Assembly: GCF_904846225.1 (NCBI RefSeq) | Contig: NZ_CAJGZJ010000013.1 | Location: 23,251-87,250, forward strand | Source: Psychrobacter immobilis | Lineage (GTDB): Bacteria > Pseudomonadota > Gammaproteobacteria > Pseudomonadales > Moraxellaceae | Reading direction: 5' to 3' | DNA length: 64,000 bases | In this document: positions 1-10,818 of the stretch, in pieces | Layout: every line of letters starts with the position of its first letter | Numbering within the stretch: the first letter of the stretch is position 1 | Program-made: the position numbers and the translations under genes | Notes under the pieces: generated by a model | Told to the model about the DNA's origin: nothing | Database searches by the model: none | What the model saw: only the letters and a program-made list of their open reading frames with translations

Positions 1-1459
1 GCCAAATGGCTTGAGTATCTACCTCTGCTTGATTGATTTGATAAGCAAGTTTACCAATACCAGAATCTGCGCTAAATCGTTTGCTTTCAGTTAGCTCCAC
101 ATGTATAGGCTGCAGCCGCGGAATACGGCACAAATCAGCCAGCACAGACCCCGCATCTACCGCTGCCAACTGGTTTGCATCTCCTAACAATATCAGCCTT
201 GCACCTGGCTTTACCGCACTCACCAGATAATTTGCCAATTCGACACCTAACATAGATGCCTCATCAATGATGATAATATCTTCGCCAAGTGGATTATTGG
301 CGTCATAACGAGGCTTACCCGTTCGACCAATGCCTAATAAGCGATGAATCGTTTTGGCTTCTTGCAACTGAGTGTCAATATCGGCAGCGTCTATAGCAGC
401 CTGTAAAGACTCTTGCATTCGCTGTGCGGCCTTACCCGTTGGTGCTGCTAGCGCTAAACTAGCACTGTCAGTACTAAATCTGATGCTTTTATCCTCACCA
501 CCCCCACTCTCTACGGATTGTTGCAGTGCAATCACGAGTTGAGCCACGGTATAAGTCTTACCTGTGCCTGGGCCACCAGTGATAATGCTAAATGCGCTAT
601 TGTTAGCCACATTAATAGCCCTCACCTGCTGCGGGTTTAGATTTTTAGGTATCGATATTGGCAGAGGTGTGATCCGTTGATTTAAAATAGTATTGATTTG
701 CTTTGCTAAATTAAACTCTGCTTGCCATGCGCGATGTAGCCAAAAAGTCAGCGATGTCATTTGATTGCTTTCGTTTTGTTTTTTGCTTAGCTGGTAGATA
801 ACAGGTTGATTTTTTTTGCTTAGGCTATTTTTATTATTGCTATTATCAATGTCAGCATTGACGTTAGCGAATAAAGTATGATTATGGATTAACTCGATGA
901 AAGCTGCGAATTCAGTGTTTTTGAGCAATTGATAGAGCGCAGAAACGGTATCAAAACGCTTGCCCAATATCTCTTTTTCATGATTACTAAGTGCCAGCTG
1001 CGCCCATATCTGAGCGCGCTTGCCAAACAAAGTATGTAGCAAACCAAATAGCGATGATTCATCTGTAGCATCATCTTCTTTTTGCGTATCTATTTGAGTC
1101 TCAATCAGCGCTAGGATTGGTTTGGCCAGCATTTCTAATAATTGCTGCTGCCAAGCATATAGTGTGACTAACTCGCCATTGATTTGACCTTGCAGTGGTA
1201 CTTCGTGCTCGGCATATTCAATGGTTAATACGGTATGCCCTTCTTCTAAATGCGTCGCCAACATAATAAATAAAGCGTTAAACAAGTGACCGTCTTCTTT
1301 TTTATTAATTTGCTTATTATCCGTATTAACCGTTGCATCAATTACTTTATAGGCTGAATGTGTTTGCTGACGACGCAGCAAAATATAATCACTGATATTA
1401 CTGGCCCAGCTTTCCTGTAAACCAATGGCTGCCCTGCTTTTATTGTTATTATTACTCAT
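1..1459 (-). CDS. recD: Exodeoxyribonuclease V subunit alpha RecD (C-terminus beyond the window)
   Basis: RecD is the 5'-3' helicase of the RecBCD recombinational repair complex and acts on DNA ends in the cytoplasm. The reading frame is open from an ATG at 1459 to the left edge, about 486 residues, and the C-terminal part lies outside the window. The Walker A motif GGPGTGKT is encoded near 560-590, followed by APTGKAAQRM and the motif II-like IIIDEASML, then LLGDANQLAAVDAG, all typical of RecD. It follows recB with an 88-bp gap on the same strand, so recC-recB-recD probably form one transcription unit in the usual order for the group. The N-terminal third is poorly conserved and rich in N, K and Q. 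Confidence 0.95.
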   Translation of the reverse strand, partial: MSNNNNKSRAAIGLQESWASNISDYILLRRQQTHSAYKVIDATVNTDNKQINKKEDGHLFNALFIMLATHLEEGHTVLTIEYAEHEVPLQGQINGELVTLYAWQQQLLEMLAKPILALIETQIDTQKEDDATDESSLFGLLHTLFGKRAQIWAQLALSNHEKEILGKRFDTVSALYQLLKNTEFAAFIELIHNHTLFANVNADIDNSNNKNSLSKKNQPVIYQLSKKQNESNQMTSLTFWLHRAWQAEFNLAKQINTILNQRITPLPISIPKNLNPQQVRAINVANNSAFSIITGGPGTGKTYTVAQLVIALQQSVESGGGEDKSIRFSTDSASLALAAPTGKAAQRMQESLQAAIDAADIDTQLQEAKTIHRLLGIGRTGKPRYDANNPLGEDIIIIDEASMLGVELANYLVSAVKPGARLILLGDANQLAAVDAGSVLADLCRIPRLQPIHVELTESKRFSADSGIGKLAYQINQAEVDTQAIW

Positions 1460-1547
1460 ATACGCTTGTCTCTATTTGTATTTGGTTAATCGTTATAGTT
1501 AATCGCTATAATAGGCATTTTTTGTTGAACTCGTTATTTAAAACCCA

Positions 1548-4500
1548 CTAATCTGGTTTGCCAAATAACATATCCAAGGCTTTAATAAAATCGATTGGGA
1601 TATCCCAAGTGACCAGTCCATAGCGATTATTACTGTTTAAATCGCTACTGTCGGACTTATCAACACCTTGTGATACATTAGCAGCTGTTTGAGAATCAGG
1701 ATCATATACTCCTCGTAAAAACACATACTCAACTGCACCCAGATACTTGTCTTCGTTGCCTGCATAATCGCTAATTCTCATGGCAAGAAATCGATGTAAC
1801 GCCACTTGATAAATCGCTGCCTGTAGCCAATACCCCGCCTTTGACATCGCCTTCTTGAGTGTGTCTTCGTCATAATCACTTAGGCTATTTCCCAAATAAT
1901 TACTTTTATAATCGACCACGTAATACTTGCCAGCATGCTCATACACTAAGTCAATTTCGCCGCGTAGATAACGATATAAATGCGTTTTGTTTTGCGGAAC
2001 GAGCGTGACGTGTTTGTCGGCCTCATCAGGCAGATACTTTTGAAAAAGCATATTAATATCTTGCGCTTTAAATCGCTCTGACAACCCCATATTAAATTCT
2101 AATTCAGCAAATCGCTGACTTGCATTGATAGAATGTAAGGGTTGGTTGGATGCCAATAATGGCGTATATAACACCTCTTCGATCCAGCCAATCAATGCCT
2201 CATGCTTGGTAGCGTCTATTGAGTCATGATCGATTGGGCGACTCTCTTCTGTCTTTTTCGCTTGTGATATGCGGATTTGCTGTTCAACGCTGCTATAGAC
2301 CAAAGGCAATTGATAGCTACTAATTGCTCTATCAATGACTTGAGACCACTGTGATTTATTATTAAAATCAATTTTTTCAAATATCTCATGCAAGAACGTA
2401 CCAGCATTGGCACCCTTTATAAAACTAAAACGAATATCGTCCTCTAACTTAAAATTGAACTCACTGAGTGGTTCAAGAGATTCATTACTATTAGATGAAG
2501 ACTCGACCGATACCGAAGCTTCTGTCATATCAATGTCTATGGCATCATCGATACGCTCATCCACCACAGCCATTGCCTGCGTGGACTCATCAAGCTGACG
2601 GGCTAACGCGGTAAAACTGGTTTTAGCCCAGCCATAAAAGTAATTGGTTTTCATAACCTCTGAAAAAGAAGGATACTCAATAGTCTCTGTGGCAGGCTTA
2701 TTAACATTTAATTTGGTAGTGGCAAGCTGATTATCGTTCACGCTTGCTGATTTAGCATCATTATTATCATAAAAATCATTGACGTGATGCCCTCTGATCA
2801 TGCCTATCGTGCCTTTTAATCGATCAGGTAACTCAAACTTTGCTTCTGGTGAGTCAAACCAATAGAACACTGGTTTACGACCCATATCTCTTGTGCTGCT
2901 AGGATCTCGCAGCACCACATAAAGCTGCTCACTGGCTCGGGTAAAGGCGACATAACCAAGTCGCCGTAATTCATCAAAACCCTCGTTCGTTTCGATTTCG
3001 GTGTAGTAATCCTCGGTAGTGGCAGAGCCTCGCAATGGTGAGAAGCGGCGCTGATTGCCTGTCGCTTTATTTTGTGTTAAATGAGTCTGTATTGATTGCT
3101 GCACTAACGCGGAGGGCGCTTGTTGTGCGTTATATAGATACAAGCCATAGTCTTCTTTATTGCCGGACTTCCTACTGGCATCGCCCATACCCAATACATA
3201 GACAATAGGAAACTCAAGCCCTTTTGACTTATGAATGGTCATTAGCTGCACACCAGATTCTGTGGGTAGCGGATATTGTTTAGCCCAATCGCTGTTAGGG
3301 GCCGAATCTATGTTTTGTCTGAACCAAGCCAATAACTCATGCTCGCCCATGCCTAAACCATACTGCGCCAAGACATCCATCACATGACGCAAGTCCATGA
3401 TATGGCGATCGCCTTCTGAATGAGCAGCTAATGCTTGCCAAACGCCTTGTGGTTGCACAGGGCTTTTATCGAGCAAATAATGTAATGCCGATAAAATACC
3501 AAAGTGCTGCCAGCGCTGTGTTCCTTCTTTTAGATAGGAAATAAAGTCTTGATAGCTTTTTTTGTTATCATTAACCGCGTTAACTTCTCTGCTATTTAAA
3601 CCAGCATGAAACGTACTAGCATGGAACGTATTAGCGTGGTTTTCTGAAACCCCTGACTCATGGTCGGTCATCATGGCTTTGATGTCTTTGATACTCAGGC
3701 CGTACAGATGACTGGTCAATACTCGATTAATCATGTCATGTCGATACGGATAGAGCATGGCACTCAGCAGCGCCGCAACATCTTCTGCCATGATGGTTTC
3801 AAAAACACTGACATCGCTGGTGGTCAAGGTCGGCACATTAAGTTTGACCAACTCATCCTCAACCCGTTTTAGATCTTTTTTGGTGCGTGCCAACACGCCG
3901 ATATCGCTGGGCTGAATTGGTTTGCTGTTTAATGTCTGACCACTACTGAGTAAGGTCGCAATATGACGCGCGGTAATTTCATGCTCATCGTACTCAAGCT
4001 CTTTATCTTTGTCATAAGGCAGATGCAATAAACTCACTGGCTGAGCAGAGAGCACGTCCGTCACCAATGCACTGTCCAGCATGTCTGGCTCATTAAACCA
4101 AGACAGCTGGTTATTTGGTTTCGCAGCTTTGATGTGTTGATAATAAATACCCGTACCTAGCTGTGACAGCTTATTGTCAGCAGTCGCTGGTGCTGGCATA
4201 CCAAACCAGCAGTTTAGCGCATCGATCAAACTGGCATTTGAGCGGCGATTAATATCAAGTGTCCAAAGGCTACTTTTATCAAACTGGGCTTTCATATAAT
4301 TATAGTTGGCGACATCACCGCCACGGAAGCCATAAATAGCCTGTTTCGGATCACCAACCAATAATAAAAACTCATGGCTGGCTTTATTGGTTGTTGACTG
4401 CTTATCATTGTTCGATTGTTTGGATTTACTCTTAGGTAAATAAATACTTTCAATCATAATGGCTTGCTCGCCATTGATATCTTGCGACTCATCAATCAGA

Positions 4501-6053
4501 GCAATCGGATAATGATGACGAATGTAACGTGCCAGCTTCTCTCCTTGCCGACCGGTCAAGGCTTGGTTTAGGCGCACCATCTGTAGACTAAAAGTTGTCT
4601 CACCACGCTCTTCCAAAATCACTGGCAGCCTGTCACGCACAGCGAGCACAATATGACGATTTAGATTGGCCAAAACAGTCACTATGTATTCATCAAGCTT
4701 CTTACTTTCTTCGATATATCGTTTAAAATCACGAACGACTTGTAACTCGTTAAATATTAAATTAACCCTTTCGCCGTCTTTTGGCTTATAGAACTGCTTA
4801 CCTATATCATCGGTTTTCTGAAAGGCCTCAATTAACTTTCCTGTATGGTTTTTTTTATCTGATATAAACTTGTAAGCGGCTGGACCAAAATCTTCTAACG
4901 CTTGAATGATTTTTGGCCAAGAGTCTCTGTTGTTGAGTAACTGTCCTTTTGGAACTTCATAATACTCGCCGTCAGGTTTAAAAAAGATATCAAGCTCGTT
5001 GCTGCGCTCAATGATAGTACTTATAAGCCGCTCGTAACCCTCGAACGAAAAGTCACTTACCACAACCTCATCAATCGGCGCGGAAATAAAATTAAGCGAG
5101 CGAGTCACAAAATTCTTATGATCGCTCACTGCGGTCAGCTTGCCTTGCTGATCCATGAGCGCATACAGTTTAGGCTGCTCGTGATGTAACCGGCTTTGAA
5201 ACTGACGCAGCTCATCATGAATGATACTATCAGTCACTTGCTCAATACTGCTGTCTTCAATAATCCCCATGCCTTGCTGATGACCCGTCTCACTGCTGTA
5301 TTCAGTCAACCATTTTTGCGCCAAGCTATCAAGCGTACCAACGAACAGTTTATCCAATGTAGTCAATACCAGTGCGGTGCGTCGAATGGCTTCGGTCATT
5401 GGGTAGCTATAGACACGATCCAGCAAATAACCGATTAAGTGTAGGTTAATAGGATCTTGCATGGAATCATGTAGCCGAGCATATTTGGCCTGCTCTACTA
5501 GCCAATTTTCACGTGCTTTTTTTGCCTGTGTGCGCTTGATTGCAGTGTTCTTCTTATCATAGGCAAGGTCTTGATTATGCTCATCAGCGTCTGTTTGAGC
5601 ACTTTTATCAGTACCTGCTTTATTATCCTTACCAGTTTCAGGCGTGACCTGTAATACCTTAGGGTACAAACGCTCCTTGTTATTTGTATCCGCACTCAAG
5701 CTGTTGACCCATTGTAATAATTGATAAAAATCCACCAAACGGTCGTGAATACGCTGACGCATTTCGGCAGCAGCAGCTCGTGTAAAAGTAGTGGCAATGA
5801 TTTGCTCTGGTGCACGTCTTACTTCAATCAGCAGACGCAGCATAATGCCAGTGAGCGTCCACGTTTTGCCAGTACCCGCCGATGCTTCAATCAGATGCTT
5901 ACCTCTCAAGTCAACATCGACCGCCGGTATCACGGTCACACTCGCTTTATCTTCAATATCCTCGCTTTTATTCATGTGAGTAGATGTATCAAGCGAGTCA
6001 TCGGGTAAATGCGGCTTTGTAGAAATATCAACGGTATAGCTGGTATCGGTCAT
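1548..6053 (-). CDS. recB: Exodeoxyribonuclease V subunit beta RecB
   Basis: RecB is the 3'-5' helicase and nuclease subunit of RecBCD. Residue numbers count from a possible GTG start at 6065; the ATG at 6053 is preferred, but neither has a clear Shine-Dalgarno. Walker A ASAGTGKT is at about 61-68. Further on come the UvrD-type motifs LIDESQD, VGDPKQAIYGFRGGD and TIHKSKGLEFPIVYV. The C-terminal nuclease motif is GEIDLVYEHAGKYYVVDYKS, with the catalytic D and K. At about 1,500 residues it is much longer than the roughly 1,180 of E. coli RecB. The extra length sits in polar stretches such as the segment after the first helicase motif (near 5550-5690) and the linker before the nuclease domain (near 2450-2760). 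Confidence 0.96.
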   Translation of the reverse strand: MTDTSYTVDISTKPHLPDDSLDTSTHMNKSEDIEDKASVTVIPAVDVDLRGKHLIEASAGTGKTWTLTGIMLRLLIEVRRAPEQIIATTFTRAAAAEMRQRIHDRLVDFYQLLQWVNSLSADTNNKERLYPKVLQVTPETGKDNKAGTDKSAQTDADEHNQDLAYDKKNTAIKRTQAKKARENWLVEQAKYARLHDSMQDPINLHLIGYLLDRVYSYPMTEAIRRTALVLTTLDKLFVGTLDSLAQKWLTEYSSETGHQQGMGIIEDSSIEQVTDSIIHDELRQFQSRLHHEQPKLYALMDQQGKLTAVSDHKNFVTRSLNFISAPIDEVVVSDFSFEGYERLISTIIERSNELDIFFKPDGEYYEVPKGQLLNNRDSWPKIIQALEDFGPAAYKFISDKKNHTGKLIEAFQKTDDIGKQFYKPKDGERVNLIFNELQVVRDFKRYIEESKKLDEYIVTVLANLNRHIVLAVRDRLPVILEERGETTFSLQMVRLNQALTGRQGEKLARYIRHHYPIALIDESQDINGEQAIMIESIYLPKSKSKQSNNDKQSTTNKASHEFLLLVGDPKQAIYGFRGGDVANYNYMKAQFDKSSLWTLDINRRSNASLIDALNCWFGMPAPATADNKLSQLGTGIYYQHIKAAKPNNQLSWFNEPDMLDSALVTDVLSAQPVSLLHLPYDKDKELEYDEHEITARHIATLLSSGQTLNSKPIQPSDIGVLARTKKDLKRVEDELVKLNVPTLTTSDVSVFETIMAEDVAALLSAMLYPYRHDMINRVLTSHLYGLSIKDIKAMMTDHESGVSENHANTFHASTFHAGLNSREVNAVNDNKKSYQDFISYLKEGTQRWQHFGILSALHYLLDKSPVQPQGVWQALAAHSEGDRHIMDLRHVMDVLAQYGLGMGEHELLAWFRQNIDSAPNSDWAKQYPLPTESGVQLMTIHKSKGLEFPIVYVLGMGDASRKSGNKEDYGLYLYNAQQAPSALVQQSIQTHLTQNKATGNQRRFSPLRGSATTEDYYTEIETNEGFDELRRLGYVAFTRASEQLYVVLRDPSSTRDMGRKPVFYWFDSPEAKFELPDRLKGTIGMIRGHHVNDFYDNNDAKSASVNDNQLATTKLNVNKPATETIEYPSFSEVMKTNYFYGWAKTSFTALARQLDESTQAMAVVDERIDDAIDIDMTEASVSVESSSNSNESLEPLSEFNFKLEDDIRFSFIKGANAGTFLHEIFEKIDFNNKSQWSQVIDRAISSYQLPLVYSSVEQQIRISQAKKTEESRPIDHDSIDATKHEALIGWIEEVLYTPLLASNQPLHSINASQRFAELEFNMGLSERFKAQDINMLFQKYLPDEADKHVTLVPQNKTHLYRYLRGEIDLVYEHAGKYYVVDYKSNYLGNSLSDYDEDTLKKAMSKAGYWLQAAIYQVALHRFLAMRISDYAGNEDKYLGAVEYVFLRGVYDPDSQTAANVSQGVDKSDSSDLNSNNRYGLVTWDIPIDFIKALDMLFGKPD

Positions 6054-6110
6054 AGGGGCGTACACTTTTAATTATTATTAATTGAATCAAGAGAATAAAA
6101 CCAGCCAGTC

Positions 6111-6252
6111 TATAGCCGATCCACTATAAAATAAACATAGTGTTACTGGGATAATTTTTGCGCCGCCTCTGTCTGAGCAGACACAGCAAGCAAGGAAAAT
6201 TTATCCCAGTAACGCGTGATAATTTTTGCCTTTTTTATTTAGAGCTGACTAT
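6111..6252. repeat. Dispersed 142-bp hairpin repeat, copy A
   Basis: The element fills the recB-recC gap. It starts with TATAGCCGATCCACTATAAA and ends with GACTATA; the reverse complement of the right end starts TATAGTCAGC. Inside is a perfect 13-bp stem, GTTACTGGGATAA (6142-6154) with TTATCCCAGTAAC (6201-6213), around a conserved core with a small TGTCT/AGACA hairpin. Related copies lie near 28.8, 37.1, 39.5, 49.4 and 56.7 kb. The ends resemble those of the IS630-type element at 20.3 kb, so this is probably a non-autonomous (MITE-like) element. Confidence 0.8.
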
Positions 6253-6258
6253 AACTAA

Positions 6259-9200
6259 TTAACCATCCAATCCGTCTAGTGCGGCAAACATTGGCCCATA
6301 TAATGGCAGCGCCAAAGTGGTTAACGACGCTGTCAAGGCCTTAAACGCATCCTGATCACGTAATACGTATTGCCAAATGGCATGCTGTGAGCAAGTATCG
6401 TATACTGTATCTATGTGATAGCTAGGTCTCAACCAATCTGAGAAATCTGCTCGTTTTGGCCAGTAGCTGCCGCCCTCACCTTCTTCAGCTTTGCGACACT
6501 TATCAAGATAACTGAGCGCATACTCCGGCAATAACGTAATCGGTACTTGACCCGCCAGCTTGGCAAAAACCGCCCATTTTATCAGCTCAATCAGCGCGTC
6601 TTCATATACGATCGGACTTAGCTTAAATGCGATGACATCTTTATATTTATCTACTTGCGAGCTGGACTTATTAAAACGCCAAATGCTCACCCCATCATTT
6701 AATACCACTTGCTCGGCAGTGGTGCGGCGGGCCACTTGCCAATATAGATGGGACAACCAAAACTTGAGTAAATGCTTAGGACTGGCAGAATTGGGCAATA
6801 TATTTAACCACTGCCTAGGTGATTGCTGAGTGTCGGCAACGCCTGATGCTGCTATTAACACTGGTACTGAGCCTTTTATCTTAATAATGTTAGGCAATAG
6901 GGCAAGCAGTGAGTCAGCGTTTTTATGAGTGTCTGCCTGACAGCTTGGCGCTTTATTAATACCATTCAGCACCGCTGCTAGTTCTATCTGAACAGGATGC
7001 TCGGTAGTGGGCGTTAGTAGCTGTAAGATGCTATCTTCTTCACCGTCATGGATCATATTGACCTGAACAGCATAATCAAAGCCATTGGCGATTAATTGCT
7101 CTTTGAATTCGAGACATTGCTGCTGGAGCTTTTGTTTTTGATTGGGTATCGTGGTTTGACGGGCGACACCTGCTGGTATGATGTTTTGATACATCAGAAT
7201 TTGGCTGTTTGGCTCAGCTGTTTTGCCCATATTCTTGTCGGCGGCATCGGTAGCCATCTCATGAATCAAATGCGCTTTAATTTGATAGCTCGTCAGGCTG
7301 TCTAGGAACAGTGGCTCTTGATGCGCCATTGCTTGCTCTCCTTGCACCACATGCACTTTTTGAGTACGCAAAAAGGCTTTGGCAGGATGACGCACCTGAT
7401 AGGCCAATACTCCTTCAACGTCTATCTCCCCAATGTTAAATACGGTATCAAACACGGTTTGGGTGAGCGCCTCAGTCACGTCGTTGGCATTACTGGTATC
7501 AGTAATACTATCTAGCGCTAACATATCGACCAATGCAGATAAGGTTTGATTGTCTACTTGTTCCATCTGACCCAAACCTTGACCAAGTACCTGAGCGATT
7601 GATTCATATTGTGCGTTCGTGGGTAAATCAATCAGTGGTGAATGCTGACTGAATGTCCGATCTTTTAAGGTATTAAACACAGCTTGCCAAAGCGGCGCAG
7701 GCGGAAACTGTTTTTTCTGAGCCAACTTGGTTTTGCGCATGGCTGTATTCAAGATGGCGTCCAACTCATCAGTCATATTAGCAGGGCTGTCATTTTTAGT
7801 CTGGCTTTGCGTATCGTCAGCGGTATCGCTCTGATTGAGATTAAGGCCAGACAGGTTAGTCCCTTGATCAGCAATAGCATTGTCTTCAATTTCAATTTCT
7901 GTTTCAAAAAGACTGTCATGAAAAGGCAATGCGGGATGTTCCGTCACCAGCCACTGCTTAATTAATTTTGGCAAATAGCGCTTGAGACTCTCGGTGGTTG
8001 AATCGATATTATCAGGCAAAGTCTCTAACGCCTCAAGCGAGTTCACCTGCCACTGCACCTCACCTTGTAAAAACTGTAGCAATTCACTCACTGGGTTGGC
8101 TGGCAGATGCTCATGAGTGTCAGTGAGACTTTGACCATTATAAAATATCCAGCAAGCACTGCGTGCGCACAACATCGCATCCAAAAATGCACCATTGTCA
8201 TCATCTTCGCTGACTCTATCACCGCGACGCGATTTGGTGGCTTTGATCAAATCATAGCGATTATCACGATCACGCCCAGGAAACTCAGAGATGTCCATAT
8301 TGAGCATCACCACCAACTCAAAAGGCACGTTTCTTAATGCACCAAATCGACCAAAGGTAATCACACCAGTCGGCTCAGCACTGACCTGCTGACTTTCAAG
8401 CTCGTCTTCGATACTGTCTAGCATAAAGCTTAACTTTAGCGGTAATTGCTCAACGCCCGCCAGTTTTTGTTCCACCTCAGTGTTGTCGCTCGTGTCATTA
8501 GCATACTGTCTATAATGGCGGTTGGCTCGCAAACTGGATTTAAAGCCGTTCATAGCATTATAGATGGCGCGCATCGTACGTGTTTGATCAACATCGCCAA
8601 AGTAGCGATGAATCACTTGTGTCTCAATCTGATCCAGCCAATCTTCCGCTTTCATCTTTTGCGTGTGATCATCGCGTCGCTCTACCAAACCCGTATAAAT
8701 GCGGCAAAGCGCTTCCACAATCATGGCGTCATTGAGGCTCACTTGTGGCAGCGGCAAACTCATTTCGGGCATTGCAGTAGTAGGCCAATCGTCCTGATCT
8801 AGAGGATATAGACAATCGCTCAACTTCGCCTCTGGCATAACCAAACCCAAAGTCAATCTGTCTAGCGCTTGCGCAAAGCTAAAACGGTAATCATAGTCAT
8901 TACTATCGAGCGTTTGCTTAAGATGCAACTCATCAAATCCACGGATAAATCCTGCCTCTACCAACAAATCACAACCACGGCTCATTTGTTCGTGAGTCAA
9001 CCCAAAACTTTCAAACAAGGGCGGCAGCATTAGCCAGTCCAATACCTCAGCTGCTTCAAAACGAGCATTATGGCTACCCAATAGTTTATAAAAGCCAATG
9101 ATCGCTTCCCATAACTGACGAATATCAGCATCGACTACCCCAGTCACCTTTGCAGGCAGCGTCAAACCATCTTGACCTTTGCCACTAACGAAAATAGAGC

Positions 9201-10818
9201 CAATTAGTGCATGATGACGCTCAACGTCAGGCAACAAAACCACAATATCGGATATATGGCGTTTTTTCTCACCAAATTTGACAGGTTCATTTAGCCAGCG
9301 CCCAATCATAATACGCAGTACTTCAAGCTGACGCTGCAAACTATGACACGAATGAATGCTTAGGCTATTATCTTCAGAAGAGATTGCCCAAAAACGATCT
9401 TTTTCAAAGCGCTTATTTTCTAATACCTCGTCTTCGTACCACGGTGTCTCTTGATTCTCTTGATCAACGCCTGACGTTATTTGTTTATTGATTGCCTGAG
9501 AGACTTTTGCAGCAGTTGCTTGCTGGGTTGATTTTTCATCAAGCATCAACACATCGTTTTGCAAACGTCTTAATAAACTTGGAGTATTTTGTGCATTCTG
9601 AGCGCTGTTAGTATTGTCAATATCAGAGCCAATGTCATCGGTGTTGCCGTCAAAACTACGACCAGTCCCGTTATCAAAACCATCATCAAAATTATCTTGC
9701 CAATCTACCCACGCATCTTTATGTTGCTCATTACCCGACAAGTTGGCGAGCATGGCAAAAGTATCGCGCGATTGTTTGCCCAAACGCGACAACAAACTGT
9801 GACCATAATCCCGTAAAAATACGCTTTCAGGATTGATAATACGCTGGCGCTGTAGCCATGATTTATCAACAATATCCGCCCAAAATAACTTTGACGGATT
9901 ATAGTGTAACAGCGTGATATCCATGTATTGCGACAAATTCTGCAAAAAGTCGAGCTCAGTCTGTGGCAACTGCTGAATGGTAAAAATACGCAGTACTCTG
10001 GGCAACTGAGCTTGCTCATTCGCTTTGTTGTCTTTTAACGCTGACCAAAAAATAGTTTCAAGCGCCACACGGTATTGATGAACATCGGCAAACAAATGCG
10101 ACCACAAAAATCGTTGGGCAACTTCTAACTCAACATAATGCGCCACCAACCACTCAGGCGTACCACGTGCATACTTATCAAAGCGCAGTGACAAGGCATC
10201 TTTATCTGCTATTAAATCACCCACATTGAGCGGCTTATTATGCGACCATAGCGCCAGCCAATCCTCACGGTGAGTCAAGTAACGGTTGAACACTCTCGCC
10301 AAATCACTTGCCAGCTGCCAAATGCGCGCATCTTGTTGTGCTTTATCTTGTCGCAAACTGTCTTGTCGTACATTGTCCTGCTGAACACCTTCTTCTTGCG
10401 GCTCATCAATCAAAGACGCCAGCAGCGGATTCACCGGATGTTTTTCATCTTTAACAATCGACTCTTGGTAGTAGGTCAAATACCCAAACAACCGCCACTG
10501 CATCACAGTCGGTGACAACACCGCCACTTCAGGGACATTTAAAGTGGTCGCTTCAGAATCTGTCTCTAACAAATAGGCATTATGGCGGCTTAACACATCC
10601 TGCATGAGCGTCCATTGATACTGACCCCAAAATTTGGTACGCACCAAAGTACTAATCCCAGCGCGGCTGGCAATGGTTTTATCCAGCCAATCACCCAATA
10701 CCATCGAGGGCACAATGACAATAAAAGGCTCAAAAACAGGCTGATTCTTTGACTGATATTGCACAAGAAGTTGATCAACAAGATTTTCGGTACGGTGCGA
10801 CTGAACGATAGTAAACAT
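6259..10818 (-). CDS. recC: Exodeoxyribonuclease V subunit gamma RecC
   Basis: RecC is the structural and Chi-recognition subunit of RecBCD. It holds the complex together and splits the DNA strands. The 1,519-residue product begins with the RecC-type start MFTIVQSHRTENLVDQL and contains the conserved blocks PFIVIVPSMVLGDWL, SIHSCHSLQRQLEVL and GRFGALRNVPFELVVMLNMD followed by FPGRDRDNRYDLIK. E. coli RecC has about 1,120 residues. The excess here lies in acidic, Asn/Gln/Asp-rich inserts, for example near residues 380-470 and 960-1010. It is upstream of recB on the same strand, separated by a dispersed hairpin repeat that would be transcribed within the operon. Confidence 0.95.
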   Translation of the reverse strand: MFTIVQSHRTENLVDQLLVQYQSKNQPVFEPFIVIVPSMVLGDWLDKTIASRAGISTLVRTKFWGQYQWTLMQDVLSRHNAYLLETDSEATTLNVPEVAVLSPTVMQWRLFGYLTYYQESIVKDEKHPVNPLLASLIDEPQEEGVQQDNVRQDSLRQDKAQQDARIWQLASDLARVFNRYLTHREDWLALWSHNKPLNVGDLIADKDALSLRFDKYARGTPEWLVAHYVELEVAQRFLWSHLFADVHQYRVALETIFWSALKDNKANEQAQLPRVLRIFTIQQLPQTELDFLQNLSQYMDITLLHYNPSKLFWADIVDKSWLQRQRIINPESVFLRDYGHSLLSRLGKQSRDTFAMLANLSGNEQHKDAWVDWQDNFDDGFDNGTGRSFDGNTDDIGSDIDNTNSAQNAQNTPSLLRRLQNDVLMLDEKSTQQATAAKVSQAINKQITSGVDQENQETPWYEDEVLENKRFEKDRFWAISSEDNSLSIHSCHSLQRQLEVLRIMIGRWLNEPVKFGEKKRHISDIVVLLPDVERHHALIGSIFVSGKGQDGLTLPAKVTGVVDADIRQLWEAIIGFYKLLGSHNARFEAAEVLDWLMLPPLFESFGLTHEQMSRGCDLLVEAGFIRGFDELHLKQTLDSNDYDYRFSFAQALDRLTLGLVMPEAKLSDCLYPLDQDDWPTTAMPEMSLPLPQVSLNDAMIVEALCRIYTGLVERRDDHTQKMKAEDWLDQIETQVIHRYFGDVDQTRTMRAIYNAMNGFKSSLRANRHYRQYANDTSDNTEVEQKLAGVEQLPLKLSFMLDSIEDELESQQVSAEPTGVITFGRFGALRNVPFELVVMLNMDISEFPGRDRDNRYDLIKATKSRRGDRVSEDDDNGAFLDAMLCARSACWIFYNGQSLTDTHEHLPANPVSELLQFLQGEVQWQVNSLEALETLPDNIDSTTESLKRYLPKLIKQWLVTEHPALPFHDSLFETEIEIEDNAIADQGTNLSGLNLNQSDTADDTQSQTKNDSPANMTDELDAILNTAMRKTKLAQKKQFPPAPLWQAVFNTLKDRTFSQHSPLIDLPTNAQYESIAQVLGQGLGQMEQVDNQTLSALVDMLALDSITDTSNANDVTEALTQTVFDTVFNIGEIDVEGVLAYQVRHPAKAFLRTQKVHVVQGEQAMAHQEPLFLDSLTSYQIKAHLIHEMATDAADKNMGKTAEPNSQILMYQNIIPAGVARQTTIPNQKQKLQQQCLEFKEQLIANGFDYAVQVNMIHDGEEDSILQLLTPTTEHPVQIELAAVLNGINKAPSCQADTHKNADSLLALLPNIIKIKGSVPVLIAASGVADTQQSPRQWLNILPNSASPKHLLKFWLSHLYWQVARRTTAEQVVLNDGVSIWRFNKSSSQVDKYKDVIAFKLSPIVYEDALIELIKWAVFAKLAGQVPITLLPEYALSYLDKCRKAEEGEGGSYWPKRADFSDWLRPSYHIDTVYDTCSQHAIWQYVLRDQDAFKALTASLTTLALPLYGPMFAALDGLDG

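Noticed and set aside
2407..2598. Ser-rich plus-strand frame inside recB
   Set aside because: It is antisense to the low-complexity linker of RecB, and the composition simply mirrors that region.
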